In this document: positions 15,262 through 25,288 of the stretch, one piece after another
Numbering within the stretch: position 1 is the first letter of the stretch
How the letters are laid out: every line of letters begins with the position of its first letter
Assembly (NCBI RefSeq): GCF_030316765.1
Contig: NZ_JASZYT010000003.1
Location: 496,001-560,000, forward strand
From: Variovorax saccharolyticus
GTDB lineage: Bacteria; Pseudomonadota; Gammaproteobacteria; Burkholderiales; Burkholderiaceae_C
DNA: 64,000 bases
Reading direction: 5' to 3'
The notes under the pieces: model-generated
What the model saw: the letters and a program-made list of their open reading frames with translations, nothing else
What the model was told of the DNA's origin: nothing
Database searches by the model: none
Program-made: the position numbers and the translations under genes

Positions 15262-16533
15262 ATGTCCAGCCCCCTGACCGCCTCCCTCCTCCTCACGATG
15301 GCCTTCGCGCTGGCGCTGGTCGCGGGCCTGCTCATCAAGTTCTGGCTCGCCAGCCGCCAGGTGCGCCACGTGGCGCGGCACCGCGGGGCCGTGCCGGCGC
15401 CGTTCCGCGGCGCCATCACCTTGAGCGCGCACCAGAAAGCCGCCGACTACACCGTCGCCAAGACCCGTTTCGGCCTGCTCGAGCTGGCCTGGGGCACCGC
15501 CGTGCTGCTGGCCTGGACCCTGTTCGGCGGGCTCGACCTGCTCAACCGCCTGCTGCTCGACGCCCTGGGCGGCGGCATGTGGCAGCAGCTCGCGCTGCTG
15601 GCCGCCTTCGCCCTGATCGGCGGCCTGGCCGAGCTGCCCTTCACGCTGTGGCAGACCTTCAGGCTCGAGGAGCGCTTCGGTTTCAACAAGATGACCTGGC
15701 GGCTGTGGCTGGCCGACGCCGTCAAGGGCCTGCTGCTCGGCGCCCTGATCGGCCTGCCGATCGCGGCGCTGATCCTCTGGCTCATGGGGGCCGCCGGCGA
15801 GCTCTGGTGGCTCTGGGCCTGGGGTGCCTGGATGGGCTTCAACCTGCTGCTGATGCTGGTCTATCCGACCTTCATCGCGCCGATCTTCAACAAGTTCAAG
15901 CCGCTCGACGACCTCGCGCTCAAGGAGCGCGTCAATGCGCTGATGCAGCGCTGCGGCTTCGCCGCCAAGGGCCTGTTCGTGATGGACGGCAGCACCCGCA
16001 GCGCGCATGCCAACGCCTACTTCACGGGTTTCGGCGCCAGCAAGCGCGTGGTCTTCTACGACACGCTGCTGCGCCAGCTGACCGCCGGCGAGGTCGAGGC
16101 CGTGCTCGCGCACGAACTGGGCCACTTCCGCCACAAGCACGTGATGAAGCGCATGGTCGCGATGTTCGCGCTGAGCCTGGCCGGCTTCGCGCTGCTGGGC
16201 TGGCTGTCGGCGCGCACCTGGTTCTACACCGGCCTGGGCGTGCAGCCCAACCTCGCGGCACCCAACGACGCGCTGGCGATCCTGCTCTTCATGCTGGCGC
16301 TGCCGGTGTTCGGCTTCTTCGTCGCGCCGCTGCCGGTGCGGGTCTCGCGCAAGCACGAGTTCGAGGCCGATGCCTATGCGGTCGCGCAGACCAGCGGCGC
16401 CGACCTCTCGGCCGCCTTGCTCAAGCTCTACCAGGACAATGCCTCGACCTTGACGCCCGATCCGCTCTTCGTGAAGTTCTACTATTCGCACCCGCCGGCC
16501 TCCGAGCGCCTCGCCCGCATGGCCGCGGCCTGA
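15262..16533 (+). CDS. M48 family (STE24/CAAX prenyl protease 1-like) membrane metallopeptidase
   Basis: A 423-residue integral membrane zinc protease. Several hydrophobic helices (about 6-30, 72-92, 108-128, 155-175, 182-202 and 298-345) surround a cytoplasm-facing catalytic site: HELGH at 284-288 gives two zinc histidines, and HEFEADAYA further on gives the third ligand. The [12 protein letters not shown] segment is typical of Ste24-like enzymes. Bacterial members are thought to act in membrane-protein quality control, since CAAX prenylation is absent. A likely -10 (TAAACT, 15248-15253) only nine bases before the ATG suggests a very short leader. It is followed by the pterin dehydratase gene after 18 bases. 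Confidence 0.9.
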   Translation: MSSPLTASLLLTMAFALALVAGLLIKFWLASRQVRHVARHRGAVPAPFRGAITLSAHQKAADYTVAKTRFGLLELAWGTAVLLAWTLFGGLDLLNRLLLDALGGGMWQQLALLAAFALIGGLAELPFTLWQTFRLEERFGFNKMTWRLWLADAVKGLLLGALIGLPIAALILWLMGAAGELWWLWAWGAWMGFNLLLMLVYPTFIAPIFNKFKPLDDLALKERVNALMQRCGFAAKGLFVMDGSTRSAHANAYFTGFGASKRVVFYDTLLRQLTAGEVEAVLAHELGHFRHKHVMKRMVAMFALSLAGFALLGWLSARTWFYTGLGVQPNLAAPNDALAILLFMLALPVFGFFVAPLPVRVSRKHEFEADAYAVAQTSGADLSAALLKLYQDNASTLTPDPLFVKFYYSHPPASERLARMAAA

Positions 16534-16551
16534 CCTGAAAGAAAGCCGACC

Positions 16552-16887
16552 ATGAGCAGCATGCTGAAAATCAAGGACTGGAAGAACGAGGCCCGCCGGG
16601 CGTGCAGCGCCACCGAGATCGTGGCCGGGCTGGCCCGCCTCGAGGGCTGGAAGCTCACGGGCGACGGCAAGGACGTCGCGATCGAGAAGAGCTTCGGCTT
16701 CGCCAACTACTTCGAGACCATCGCCTTCGTCAACGCGCTGGCGCTGGTGGCGCATCGGCAGGACCACCATCCCGATCTCTCGGTGCACTACAACCGCTGC
16801 GTGGTGCGTTTCAACACGCACGACGTCGGCGGCATCTCGGCCACCGATTTCGAGTGCGCGGCGCAGGCCGACGCGCTGCTCTCCTGA
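16552..16887 (+). CDS. phhB: 4a-hydroxytetrahydrobiopterin dehydratase
   Basis: A 111-residue pterin-4-alpha-carbinolamine dehydratase, close to the usual ~100. The family signature runs VNALALVAHRQDHHPDLSV, containing the catalytic His pair, and continues to HYNRCVVRFNTHDVGG. It recycles the pterin cofactor of phenylalanine hydroxylase; no such hydroxylase is in the window, so the symbol rests on function rather than context. An 18-base gap follows the protease gene and 21 bases separate it from rsgA, so the three may be co-transcribed. Confidence 0.93.
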   Translation: MSSMLKIKDWKNEARRACSATEIVAGLARLEGWKLTGDGKDVAIEKSFGFANYFETIAFVNALALVAHRQDHHPDLSVHYNRCVVRFNTHDVGGISATDFECAAQADALLS

Positions 16888-16908
16888 GCCGCCCGATGGA
16901 CTGCCGCC

Positions 16909-17850
16909 TTGGCTAAGCAACAGCGCGGCGGCAGTGCCGGCGCTGCCCTGCGCGAGGGGCTGGTGGTCGCCAGCCATGGCCGCCACTGCCTGGTCGAGAC
17001 ACCCGAAGGCGAACGCCTGATCTGCCATCCGCGCGGCAAGAAGAGCCAGGCCCTGGTCGGCGACCGCGTGCAATGGCAGGCCAGCGAGGACGAGGGCACG
17101 ATCGAGCGCGTGCTGCCGCGCAAGAACCTGTTCTATCGCCGGGACGAGATCCGCACCAAGTCCTTCGCGGCCAATCTCGACCAGGTGCTGATCCTGATCG
17201 CGGCCGAGCCCGAGTTCTCCGAGACCCAGCTGACGCGCGCGCTGATCGCCGCCGGGGCCGAGCGCATCACGCCGGTGATCGCGCTCAACAAGAGCGACCT
17301 GGCCGTGCCCTTCGAGCGCGCCTGGAAGCGGCTCGCGCCCTACCGCCGCATGGGCTATCGCGTGCTGCCGATGTCGCTCAAGGCCGACGGCGGCAGCGGC
17401 CCGGCCGAACTGACCGAGCTGCTCGCCGGCAAGGTCACGCTGGTGCTGGGCCCTTCAGGCGCCGGCAAGAGCACGCTGATCAACCTGCTGGTGCCCGGCG
17501 CCCGCGCCCTCACCGGCGAGATCTCGCAGGCCCTGAATTCGGGCAAGCACACCACCACCAGCACCACCTGGTACTGGGTCGACCCGGCACGCACGACCGC
17601 GCTGATCGACTCGCCGGGCTTCCAGGAATTCGGACTGCACCATATCGAGCCGATGCAGCTCGCGCACCTGATGCCGGATGTCGCAGCGCAGGCGACCGAC
17701 TGCAAGTTCTACAACTGCACGCACCTGCACGAGCCGGGCTGCGGCGTCATCGCGCAGGTCGAGTCGCCCACGCACGAAGGCGCGATCAGCGCCTCGCGCT
17801 ACCGCATCTACGGCGAACTGTTCGCCGAGCTCAGCCAAAGCAGGTACTGA
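16909..17850 (+). CDS. rsgA: Ribosome small subunit-dependent GTPase A
   Basis: A 313-residue circularly permuted GTPase acting in late 30S maturation. An OB fold spans about 15-75. G motifs appear in permuted order: G4 NKSD 127-130, G1 GPSGAGKST 181-189, G3 DSPG 234-237. A C-terminal zinc knuckle uses C265, C270, H272 and C278. The start is TTG (16909-16911), since the preceding ATG at 16896 is in another frame and stops after six codons. It is the last of a likely four-gene cluster of housekeeping functions and converges on the hisC-like gene across a GC-rich repeat. Confidence 0.95.
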   Translation: MAKQQRGGSAGAALREGLVVASHGRHCLVETPEGERLICHPRGKKSQALVGDRVQWQASEDEGTIERVLPRKNLFYRRDEIRTKSFAANLDQVLILIAAEPEFSETQLTRALIAAGAERITPVIALNKSDLAVPFERAWKRLAPYRRMGYRVLPMSLKADGGSGPAELTELLAGKVTLVLGPSGAGKSTLINLLVPGARALTGEISQALNSGKHTTTSTTWYWVDPARTTALIDSPGFQEFGLHHIEPMQLAHLMPDVAAQATDCKFYNCTHLHEPGCGVIAQVESPTHEGAISASRYRIYGELFAELSQSRY

Positions 17851-17938
17851 CCCCCACGCTCCCCCACTGCGTGTGGGTCGCTGCCCCCCGAGGGGGCCGC
17901 AGGCCGCCTTGGGGCGGCCCGGCGCCGGCCTCACTGCT
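17851..17938. repeat. GC-rich REP-like intergenic element between convergent genes
   Basis: The 97-base gap between rsgA and the hisC-like gene holds three successive inverted repeats: an imperfect CCCACGC/GCGTGTGGG pair, CCCCC-GA-GGGGG, and GGCCGCC-TTGG-GGCGGCC. I recall a similar element repeated between genes in many Comamonadaceae genomes; only one copy is in this window. It could act as a bidirectional transcription end, though there is no T-run. Confidence 0.55.
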
Positions 17939-17947
17939 GCGCCCGGC

Positions 17948-19023
<1,076 letters not shown>

Positions 19024-19027
<4 letters not shown>

Positions 19028-20025
19028 CCGAGCAGCCGGGCCAGTGTCAGCAGCGCCAGCAGCACCATCCACATCACGACCGAGCGCCAGACCAGGCCGA
19101 CCACGCTGCGCAGGTGGCCGGGCTCGGGCTCGCGGCCCGGGGTGCTGCCGCCGTCGGGCGCGGGGCCGCCGGCGAACGAATCGCCGGCCTGGGCCCGCGA
19201 CAGCGGATCGTTGACCGGCACCGCACTCAAGGTGCCGCCGCCGAGGCTGACGTTGACCGCGCCGGAAGTGGCCGCGAGGATCACGCCGTCGTTGACGTTG
19301 GGAAAGCGGCGGGCGTCGTTGCGCCAGCAATCGATCGCTTCCTCGAAGCTGCCGACCACCGCGAAGCCCAGCGCCGTGATGCGCGCCGGCAGCCAGTCGA
19401 TCAGCCCCCAGGCCTTCGCCGCGGCCTGCTGCACCCAGATGCTGGACGGCTGCATCGAGGCGCCGTTCTTGTGGGCCCAGTAGCGCGACACGAACTCGCT
19501 CATGCGATAGAACACCGCCCCGGCCGGCCCGAGGCCGATGGCCGCGAGGATCGAGAACCAGGCCAGCACGCCGAACACGTGCCGATGAGCCGCGATCACC
19601 GAATGCTCGATCACGTGGCGCACGATCTCGCTGCGCGGCAGGTCGGCGGCGTCGACCTGCTGCCAGTGCGCGAGCAGCGAGCGCGCGAGCGGCTCGTCGC
19701 CTTCGTCGAGCGCATCGCGGATGCCCGTGAAGTGGTGGCTGAACTGGCGAAAGCCCAGCGTGACGTAGAGCAGCGCGATGCTCCAGAGCACCGCGAAAGG
19801 CAGGCCCAGCGTGAGGATCAGCGCCCAATGCACCGCCAGGGCCAGCAGCGTGGGCACGCCCACCGCGAGGCTCCACGCGACCCAGCCGTGGTGCGGCTTG
19901 CCGGCGTCGAAGTTGCGGCTGGTCCAGCGCGTCCACGCCAGCACGCCGCCGTAGACGGGGTTGTGGTACGCCAGCGGACGCACCTGCTCGATCAGCAGCG
20001 CGCAGAGGATCGCAAAGAAGCTCAT
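19024..20025 (-). CDS. CobD/CbiB-like (or AmpE-like) membrane protein
   Basis: A 333-residue polytopic membrane protein: hydrophobic segments lie near 2-18, 50-70, 75-95, 150-172 and 310-330. The C-terminal third before the last helix (about 265-300) is Gly/Pro/Ser-rich and soluble. CbiB attaches aminopropanol phosphate to cobyric acid in the inner membrane; AmpE, a related fold, is linked to beta-lactamase signalling. The visible [15 protein letters not shown] segment matches the shared family core, but I cannot decide between the two. It is translationally coupled to the hisC-like gene downstream. Confidence 0.7.
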
Positions 20026-20100
20026 TTCTCGATGATAGCGACTGGTCCGGGTCGACTCGGAACGCCGATCCGGCCGGCCGGCGCCGTGACCGGCCCGATC

Positions 20101-20817
20101 TCAGGCACTCAGGAAACGATAGAGATTTCTGAGCATGCCCGCCGTCGCGCCCCACACGTAGCGTTCGTTCGGCCCATCCTGGTAGGGCATCGAGAGCCAC
20201 TGGCGCGCCTGCTCGTCGTCGCCGACCAGCGCATGGCGGCGGTGGTTGGCGGGGTTCATGAGGAAGGAGAAAGGCACCTCGAAGGCCTCTTCGACCTCGT
20301 AGGGATTGAGGCTCAGCGCGAAGCCCGGCCGCACCAGCGCCACCACCGGCGTCACGATGAAGGAGGTGACCGTGGTGTAGGTCGGCAGGCTGCCGAGGAT
20401 CTCGATGTACTCCGCCGACAGGCCGACTTCTTCCCAGGCCTCGCGCAGCGCGGCGGCGGCGATGTTGGCGTCCTCGGGGTCGACCCGCCCGCCTGGGAAG
20501 GCCACCTGCCCCGAATGGTTCTTGAGGTGCGAACTGCGCTCGGTCAGCAGCACCGTCGGCTCGTCGCGCATCACGATCGGCACCAGCACCGCCGCCTGCG
20601 CCGGCGCCCGGTCGGTCATGCGCGGCTCACGCCGCAGTTCGGGCGTCCAGGCCGGCGGCGCCGAGAAACGCTCGCGCAGCGCGTCGATGCGCAGGCGCGC
20701 CGGGTCGACCGGCGGCAGGCCGCTGTCGACGGCGACCACGGGCACCTTCCGCGGGTCGAAGGACTGCAAGGCCGGCGGCAGCACGGCATTGATGACTTCG
20801 ACGGGAGAGGCGCGCAT
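20101..20817 (-). CDS. Nudix hydrolase, CoA diphosphatase type
   Basis: A 238-residue Nudix enzyme. The CoA-diphosphatase pattern appears as [21 protein letters not shown] (residues 90-110) running into the Nudix helix, with [10 protein letters not shown] at 123-132. These enzymes cleave CoA, acyl-CoA or oxidised CoA to 4'-phosphopantetheine and 3',5'-ADP. The ATG at 20817 starts just before the first folded segment; a longer frame to 20892 would add a basic, family-unlike tail. It is downstream of the rplS terminator and reads in the same direction. Confidence 0.88.
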   Translation of the reverse strand: MRASPVEVINAVLPPALQSFDPRKVPVVAVDSGLPPVDPARLRIDALRERFSAPPAWTPELRREPRMTDRAPAQAAVLVPIVMRDEPTVLLTERSSHLKNHSGQVAFPGGRVDPEDANIAAAALREAWEEVGLSAEYIEILGSLPTYTTVTSFIVTPVVALVRPGFALSLNPYEVEEAFEVPFSFLMNPANHRRHALVGDDEQARQWLSMPYQDGPNERYVWGATAGMLRNLYRFLSA

Positions 20818-20935
20818 GGCCGGCGGTGGAGTGGTCAATGAAGTAACTCGACGAGTAAAACGCAAAAAGCCCGGGCGCGCGGCGCGGGACATCCAACAAA
20901 TTCACGAACATGGCGCCGTCGTGCGGCACCAATGC

Positions 20936-20963
20936 AAAAAGCCGCCTGAAGTGGCGGCTTTCT
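20936..20963 (-). terminator. Terminator of the rpsP-rimM-trmD-rplS operon
   Basis: GCCGCC (20941-20946), a six-base loop and GGCGGC (20953-20958) form a perfect stem. On the minus strand it is followed by TTTTTGCATT, 21 bases after the rplS stop. Confidence 0.8.
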
Positions 20964-20983
20964 GCACGGCAAGGGCGCGCTGC

Positions 20984-21367
20984 TTATTGTGCAGCCGCTG
21001 CGGACGGGGCCTTGCCCGGCAGCTTTTCCTTGATGCGTGCCGAACGGCCGCTGCGCTCGCGCAGGTAGTACAGCTTGGCGCGGCGGACGTCGCCGCGGCG
21101 CTTGACTTCGATCTTGGCGATCAGCGGGCTGTAGGTCTGGAAGGTACGTTCCACGCCTTCGCCGCTGGAGATCTTGCGCACGATGAAGCCGCTGTTGAGG
21201 CCGCGGTTGCGCTTGGCGATCACGACGCCTTCGTAGGCTTGCAGACGCTTGCGCGTGCCTTCGACGACGTTCACGCTGACGATGACCGTGTCACCGGGCA
21301 TGAAATCGGGAATCTGCTTGTTGAGCCGGGCGATTTCTTCCTGCTCGAGAGTCTGGATGAGGTTCAT
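20984..21367 (-). CDS. rplS: 50S ribosomal protein L19
   Basis: A 127-residue protein: [12 protein letters not shown] at the start, [40 protein letters not shown] and [21 protein letters not shown] (split here by family blocks). It forms part of the 30S-50S interface. A Lys/Ala-rich tail extends it slightly beyond the usual ~115 residues. It is the last gene of the rpsP-rimM-trmD-rplS operon, separated from trmD by 146 bases containing two tandem palindromes, with a terminator directly downstream. Confidence 0.97.
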   Translation of the reverse strand: MNLIQTLEQEEIARLNKQIPDFMPGDTVIVSVNVVEGTRKRLQAYEGVVIAKRNRGLNSGFIVRKISSGEGVERTFQTYSPLIAKIEVKRRGDVRRAKLYYLRERSGRSARIKEKLPGKAPSAAAAQ

Positions 21368-21426
21368 TTTTTCCTGGATTCGATCTTGTCCGCGCTACAC
21401 AAAAGGCGCCGTTGGGTCGTAGCTTG

Positions 21427-21465
21427 GTGACCCTTGGGTCACTGCTTAGTGACCCCCTAGGTCAC
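21427..21465. repeat. Two tandem palindromes between trmD and rplS
   Basis: GTGACCC-TT-GGGTCAC (21427-21442) and GTGACC-CCCTA-GGTCAC (21449-21465) are separated by TGCTTA, and the second is followed by TGCTTG, so the whole unit is a near-direct repeat of 22-23 bases. As RNA each would form a 6-7 bp hairpin about 60-100 bases ahead of the rplS start. Confidence 0.7.
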
Positions 21466-21513
21466 TGCTTGTTCAACCCGGCGCGGCCGGCCAGAGGATC
21501 GGGGAGCCAAAGA

Positions 21514-22260
21514 TTATAGCTTTTTTTTGAGCGACTTCTCGTCGATCGCGCTGAGCCGGCCGGCAAGCCTGGCCGCGTCGATCAGATCGGGCCGCCTGTC
21601 GCGGGTGATCGCGAGCCGCTGGTCGCGGCGCCAGCGTTCGATCTGCAGATGGTGGCCGGACATCAGAGGCGCCGGCACGCCCTCGCCGCGCCACTGCTCG
21701 GGCCGCGTGTAGTGCGGGCAGTCGAGCAGGCCGTCGAGGGCCGGATTGAAGCTGTCCTGGATATGGCTGGCTTCGTCGCCGAGCACGCCGGGCTGCAGGC
21801 GCGCCACCGCGTCCAGCAGCGCCATCGCCGGAATCTCGCCGCCCGAGAGCACGAAGTCGCCCAGGCTCAACTGGTGCGTGACGCGGGCCTCGATGAAGCG
21901 CTGGTCGATGCCCTCGTAGCGGCCGCAGACCAGCACGGCGCCCTCACCGGCCGCCCACTGCTCGACCGCCTCGTGGCGCAGCGGCTCCCCGATCGGCGAA
22001 AACAGCAGCACCGGCGCCGGCGCACCCCGGGCCGCCAGCGCCGCATCGAGACAGGCCGACAGCGGCTCGGCCATCATGACCATGCCGGGGCCGCCGCCGA
22101 AAGGCCGGTCGTCCACGCGCCTGTAGTTGCCCTCGGCGTAGTCGCGCGGATTCCACAGCACCACCTCGACCTGCTTCGACTCGTAGGCGCGGCGCGTCAC
22201 GCCGCTTGCGAGGAAGGGCGCGAACAGTTCGGGAAACAGGGTGATGACGTCGAAGCGCAT
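21514..22260 (-). CDS. trmD: tRNA (guanine-N1)-methyltransferase TrmD
   Basis: A 248-residue SPOUT methyltransferase that makes m1G37 in tRNAs reading CNN codons. Motifs: MRFDVITLFPELF at the start, VDDRPFGGGPGMVMM, LLFSPIGEPL (knot region), VCGRYEGIDQRFIE and LGDFVLSGGEIPAM, followed by LLDCPHYTRPEQWRG. Length is standard. It lies 35 bases after rimM in the ribosomal operon. Confidence 0.97.
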   Translation of the reverse strand: MRFDVITLFPELFAPFLASGVTRRAYESKQVEVVLWNPRDYAEGNYRRVDDRPFGGGPGMVMMAEPLSACLDAALAARGAPAPVLLFSPIGEPLRHEAVEQWAAGEGAVLVCGRYEGIDQRFIEARVTHQLSLGDFVLSGGEIPAMALLDAVARLQPGVLGDEASHIQDSFNPALDGLLDCPHYTRPEQWRGEGVPAPLMSGHHLQIERWRRDQRLAITRDRRPDLIDAARLAGRLSAIDEKSLKKKL

Positions 22261-22295
22261 GGGCGCCGATCGGGCTGCGGGCGGAAGCCGTCCGC

Positions 22296-22850
22296 TCAGT
22301 AGTCGGGCTGCCAGTCGACCGTGATCAGCCGGCCGGCCAGATCGACCTTGTCGACGAAGACCGCGACGAAGGGCACCATGCGCTCGACCGGCTTGCCGTC
22401 TTCGATCGCATCGAGCACCAGCGTGGTCTGCGGGCCCGAGGCCAGCAGCTCGCGCACATTGCCGAGCGCCACGCCTTCGCGGTTGACCACCGCGAGGCCG
22501 ATCAGGTCGACCCAGTAGTACTCGTCATCGCCGGCGGTCGGAAAGCTCGAGCGCGGCACGAACACGCGCGCACCGCGCAGCGCCTCGGCCGCGTTGCGGT
22601 CGGGCACGTCCTCGGACGAGGCGACGATGCAGTCGGAATGTTCCTTGGCCTCGCGGATCGCGAGCCGGAACGCACGGCCGCCCGCTGAGCCCGGGGGCTG
22701 GAGCAGCCAACGCTTGGAAGAAAAAAGCGCCTCGGGCTCGGCGCTGTGGGGCAGGACCTTGAACCAGCCCTTGATGCCCCAGGCATCGGCGATGCGCCCG
22801 ACTTCGATCGCATCCGCCGGCAATTCGGCGGCTTCGAGTGAGGGCAGCAT
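22296..22850 (-). CDS. rimM: Ribosome maturation factor RimM
   Basis: A 184-residue 16S rRNA processing factor that binds S19 during assembly of the 30S head. The RimM N-terminal domain begins at EVGRIADAWGIKGWFKV and the PRC-barrel at YYWVDLIGLAVVNREG, ending with the family-typical VPFV..FV..VDL....I.VDW.PDY. It follows rpsP by 15 bases and precedes trmD, the order seen across Proteobacteria. Confidence 0.96.
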   Translation of the reverse strand: MLPSLEAAELPADAIEVGRIADAWGIKGWFKVLPHSAEPEALFSSKRWLLQPPGSAGGRAFRLAIREAKEHSDCIVASSEDVPDRNAAEALRGARVFVPRSSFPTAGDDEYYWVDLIGLAVVNREGVALGNVRELLASGPQTTLVLDAIEDGKPVERMVPFVAVFVDKVDLAGRLITVDWQPDY

Positions 22851-22865
22851 CGCCTCGGCTACAGC

Positions 22866-23129
22866 TTAGGCCGCAGCCTTGGGAGCGGCGGCAGCCGCTT
22901 GCTTGATCAGGCGGGTGACCGTGGGCGAGGCTTGGGCGCCGACGCTCTTCCAGTAGGTCAGGCGGTCCTGGGCGATGCGGATGCTTTCCTCGTTTTCCTT
23001 GGCGGTCGGGTTGTAGAAACCCAGGCGCTCGATGAAACGGCCATCGCGGCGAACGCGCTTGTCCGACACGACGATGTTGAAGAACGGACGGCCTTTGGAA
23101 CCGCCGCGGGAGAGTCGAATGACGACCAT
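22866..23129 (-). CDS. rpsP: 30S ribosomal protein S16
   Basis: An 87-residue protein with the S16 opening [20 protein letters not shown], then [15 protein letters not shown] and a C-terminal Ala-rich tail. It is the first gene of the rpsP-rimM-trmD-rplS operon; a TATAAT -10 lies upstream at 23246-23241. Confidence 0.97.
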   Translation of the reverse strand: MVVIRLSRGGSKGRPFFNIVVSDKRVRRDGRFIERLGFYNPTAKENEESIRIAQDRLTYWKSVGAQASPTVTRLIKQAAAAAPKAAA

Positions 23130-23240
23130 GATTTATCCTTGGGGTGGTGCAGCAAACCCCAGAAGGCCTGCCCACAGTGTTCTTCCAGCGTCGAGACACG
23201 CGACATGGCCACCCGGCCAGCGCACGCTGAAAAGCCCACG

Positions 23241-23268
23241 ATTATAGCCCGCTCTCCCGTTTCTCCAA
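23241..23268 (-). promoter_or_regulatory. Promoter of the rpsP operon
   Basis: A perfect TATAAT (minus strand, 23246-23241) with TTGGAG (23268-23263) 16 bases upstream. The leader to the rpsP start is about 105 bases. Confidence 0.65.
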
Positions 23269-23293
23269 TTCCGGCCTTTGCCGAGCACCCCGA

Positions 23294-23815
23294 ATGACCC
23301 AGATTCGCCCCAGCCGCGACGAAGATATCGACGCCATCACCGCCATCTACGCCCACCACGTGCTGCACGGCACCGGCACCTTCGAGACCGAGGCGCCGAC
23401 CGCTGCCGACATGGCCGCCCGACGGGCCGACGTCCTCGCCAAGAACCTGCCCTACCTGGTGGCCGAGCGCGACGGCGAACTGCTCGGCTTCGCCTATTGC
23501 AACTGGTTCAAGCCCCGCCCCGCCTACCGCTTCTCGGCCGAGGATTCGATCTACCTGGCCGACAGCGCCCGCGGCCAGGGCCTGGGCGCCCAGCTGCTGG
23601 CGGCGTTGTCGCAGGCCGCCGAAGCGGTGGGCGTGCGCAAGCTGATCGCCGTCATCGGCGACTCGGCCAACGCCGGCTCGATCGGCGTGCATCGCACCCA
23701 GGGCTTCAGCCATGTCGGCGTGCTGAAGGACTGCGGCTGGAAGTTCGGCGAATGGCGCGACGTCGTGCTCATGGAGAAAGTGCTCGGCGAAGGCAGCACC
23801 ACCCGTCCCGAATGA
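23294..23815 (+). CDS. GNAT family N-acetyltransferase (phosphinothricin acetyltransferase-like)
   Basis: A 173-residue GNAT enzyme: IRPSRDEDIDAITAIYAHHV near the start, TFETEAPT, and GYAYCNWF-like strand before the acetyl-CoA loop, which reads ARGQGLGAQLL; SIGVHRTQGF follows. The PAT/BAR-like subgroup acetylates phosphinothricin, methionine sulfoximine or related amino compounds. Actual substrate is not predictable. The stop overlaps the ATG of the next gene (ATGA), so the two are coupled. Confidence 0.88.
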   Translation: MTQIRPSRDEDIDAITAIYAHHVLHGTGTFETEAPTAADMAARRADVLAKNLPYLVAERDGELLGFAYCNWFKPRPAYRFSAEDSIYLADSARGQGLGAQLLAALSQAAEAVGVRKLIAVIGDSANAGSIGVHRTQGFSHVGVLKDCGWKFGEWRDVVLMEKVLGEGSTTRPE

Positions 23816-24258
23816 AGAACAAGACCCTGGCCGCGTGGCTGGCCTTCCTGGGCGGCCCGCTGGGGCTGCATTGCTTCTACCTGCGCGGCATCGGAAGCCT
23901 GCTCGGCTGGCTGCTGCCGATCCCGACCGCGCTCGGCCTCTACGGCATCGAACGGGTGCGGATGTACGGCGGCGACGACGGCCTGAGCTGGGTGCTGATC
24001 CCGATGCTGGGCTTCACCATCGCGGGCTGCGCCCTCACCGCGATCGTCTACGGGCTGATGACGCCGGAGAAGTGGAACGCGCGCTACAACGCCGGCCGTC
24101 CGGGCGACAGCGCGGCCGGCAACACCGGCTGGCTCACGATCGGCGCGGTGGTGCTGGCGCTGTTCTTCGGCAGCACGATCCTGATGGCCAGCATCGCCTT
24201 CAGCTTCCAGCGCTTCTTCGAACACGAGATCGAAGCCGGCCGGAAGATCTCCCAGTAG
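23812..24258 (+). CDS. TM2-like membrane protein
   Basis: A 148-residue small membrane protein. The opening KNKTLAAWLAFLGGPLGLHCFYL with RGIGSLLGWLLPIPT resembles the TM2 hairpin seen in several bacterial small membrane proteins; further hydrophobic segments lie near 62-83 and 110-132. No enzymatic motif. It overlaps the acetyltransferase gene by four bases and ends one base before the convergent pit stop codon. Function unknown. Confidence 0.7.
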   Translation: MKNKTLAAWLAFLGGPLGLHCFYLRGIGSLLGWLLPIPTALGLYGIERVRMYGGDDGLSWVLIPMLGFTIAGCALTAIVYGLMTPEKWNARYNAGRPGDSAAGNTGWLTIGAVVLALFFGSTILMASIAFSFQRFFEHEIEAGRKISQ

Positions 24259-24259
24259 C

Positions 24260-25270
24260 TCAGAAGATCTGCAGCCCGATCCAATAGGCCAGCGCCGCCA
24301 CGAAGGCCGAGGCCGGGATCGTCAGCACCCAGGCCCAGACGATGTTGCCGGCCACGCCCCAGCGCACCGCGCTGGCGCGCTGCACCGATCCGACGCCCAC
24401 GATCGCGCCGGTGATGGTATGGGTGGTCGACACCGGGATGCCGAGCGCAGTCGCCAGGAACAGCGTCAGCGCGCCGCCGGTCTCGGCGCAGAAGCCGCCC
24501 ACGGGCTTCAGCTTGGTGATCTTCTGGCCCATGGTCTTGACGATGCGCCAGCCGCCGAACATGGTGCCGAGCGCGATCGCCGCATAGCAGCTCACGATGG
24601 TCCAGGTCGGCGGCGACGAGGCATCGGCCGCCGCATAGCCGGTCGCGATCAGCAGCATCCAGATGATGCCGATGGTCTTCTGCGCGTCGTTGCCGCCATG
24701 GCCCAGGCTGTAGGCGCCGGCCGAGACCAGCTGCAGCGTTCGGAACCACCGGTCCACGCGCGACGGCGTCGCGCGCCGGAACACCCAGGCCACCAGGATC
24801 ATCATGAACGAGCCGAGCAGGAAGCCGAGCAGCGGCGAGACGAAGATGAAGGCCACCGTCTTCCAGATGCCGGCGGCGACCAGCGCGCCCGAGCCGGCCT
24901 TGGCGATCACGGCGCCGACGATGCCGCCGATCAGCGCATGCGACGAACTGCTCGGGATGCCGTAGTACCAGGTGACGAGATTCCAGCTGATCGCACCGAT
25001 CAGCGCCCCGAACACCACGTGCACGTCGACGATGCCCGGCTGCACGATGCCCTTGCCGATGGTCGCCGCCACGCTCAGGTGGAAGACGAAGATCGCGATC
25101 AGGTTGAAGAAGGCCGCGAACACCACGGCCTGGCCGGGCTTCAGCACGCCGGTCGACACGACCGTGGCGATCGAGTTCGCCGCGTCGTGGAAGCCATTCA
25201 TGAAATCGAAGGCGATGGCCAGTACGACCAATCCCACCACCACCCAGAGGGCGACCTGAACCGTTGCCAT
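24260..25270 (-). CDS. pit: Low-affinity inorganic phosphate transporter (Pit family)
   Basis: A 336-residue inner-membrane transporter. The two PiT signature repeats are visible: DFMNGFHDAANSIATVVSTG near residue 22 and SLGHGGNDAQKTIGII near 188, with GIPVSTTHTITGAIVG toward the end. PiT proteins carry metal-phosphate complexes with protons. Ten or so hydrophobic helices are present. It is shorter than the ~500-residue E. coli Pit, which is usual for this DUF47-linked group. It follows the DUF47 gene by 18 bases. Confidence 0.93.
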   Translation of the reverse strand: MATVQVALWVVVGLVVLAIAFDFMNGFHDAANSIATVVSTGVLKPGQAVVFAAFFNLIAIFVFHLSVAATIGKGIVQPGIVDVHVVFGALIGAISWNLVTWYYGIPSSSSHALIGGIVGAVIAKAGSGALVAAGIWKTVAFIFVSPLLGFLLGSFMMILVAWVFRRATPSRVDRWFRTLQLVSAGAYSLGHGGNDAQKTIGIIWMLLIATGYAAADASSPPTWTIVSCYAAIALGTMFGGWRIVKTMGQKITKLKPVGGFCAETGGALTLFLATALGIPVSTTHTITGAIVGVGSVQRASAVRWGVAGNIVWAWVLTIPASAFVAALAYWIGLQIF

Positions 25271-25288
25271 TCGAAAATCCGAGTCAGG

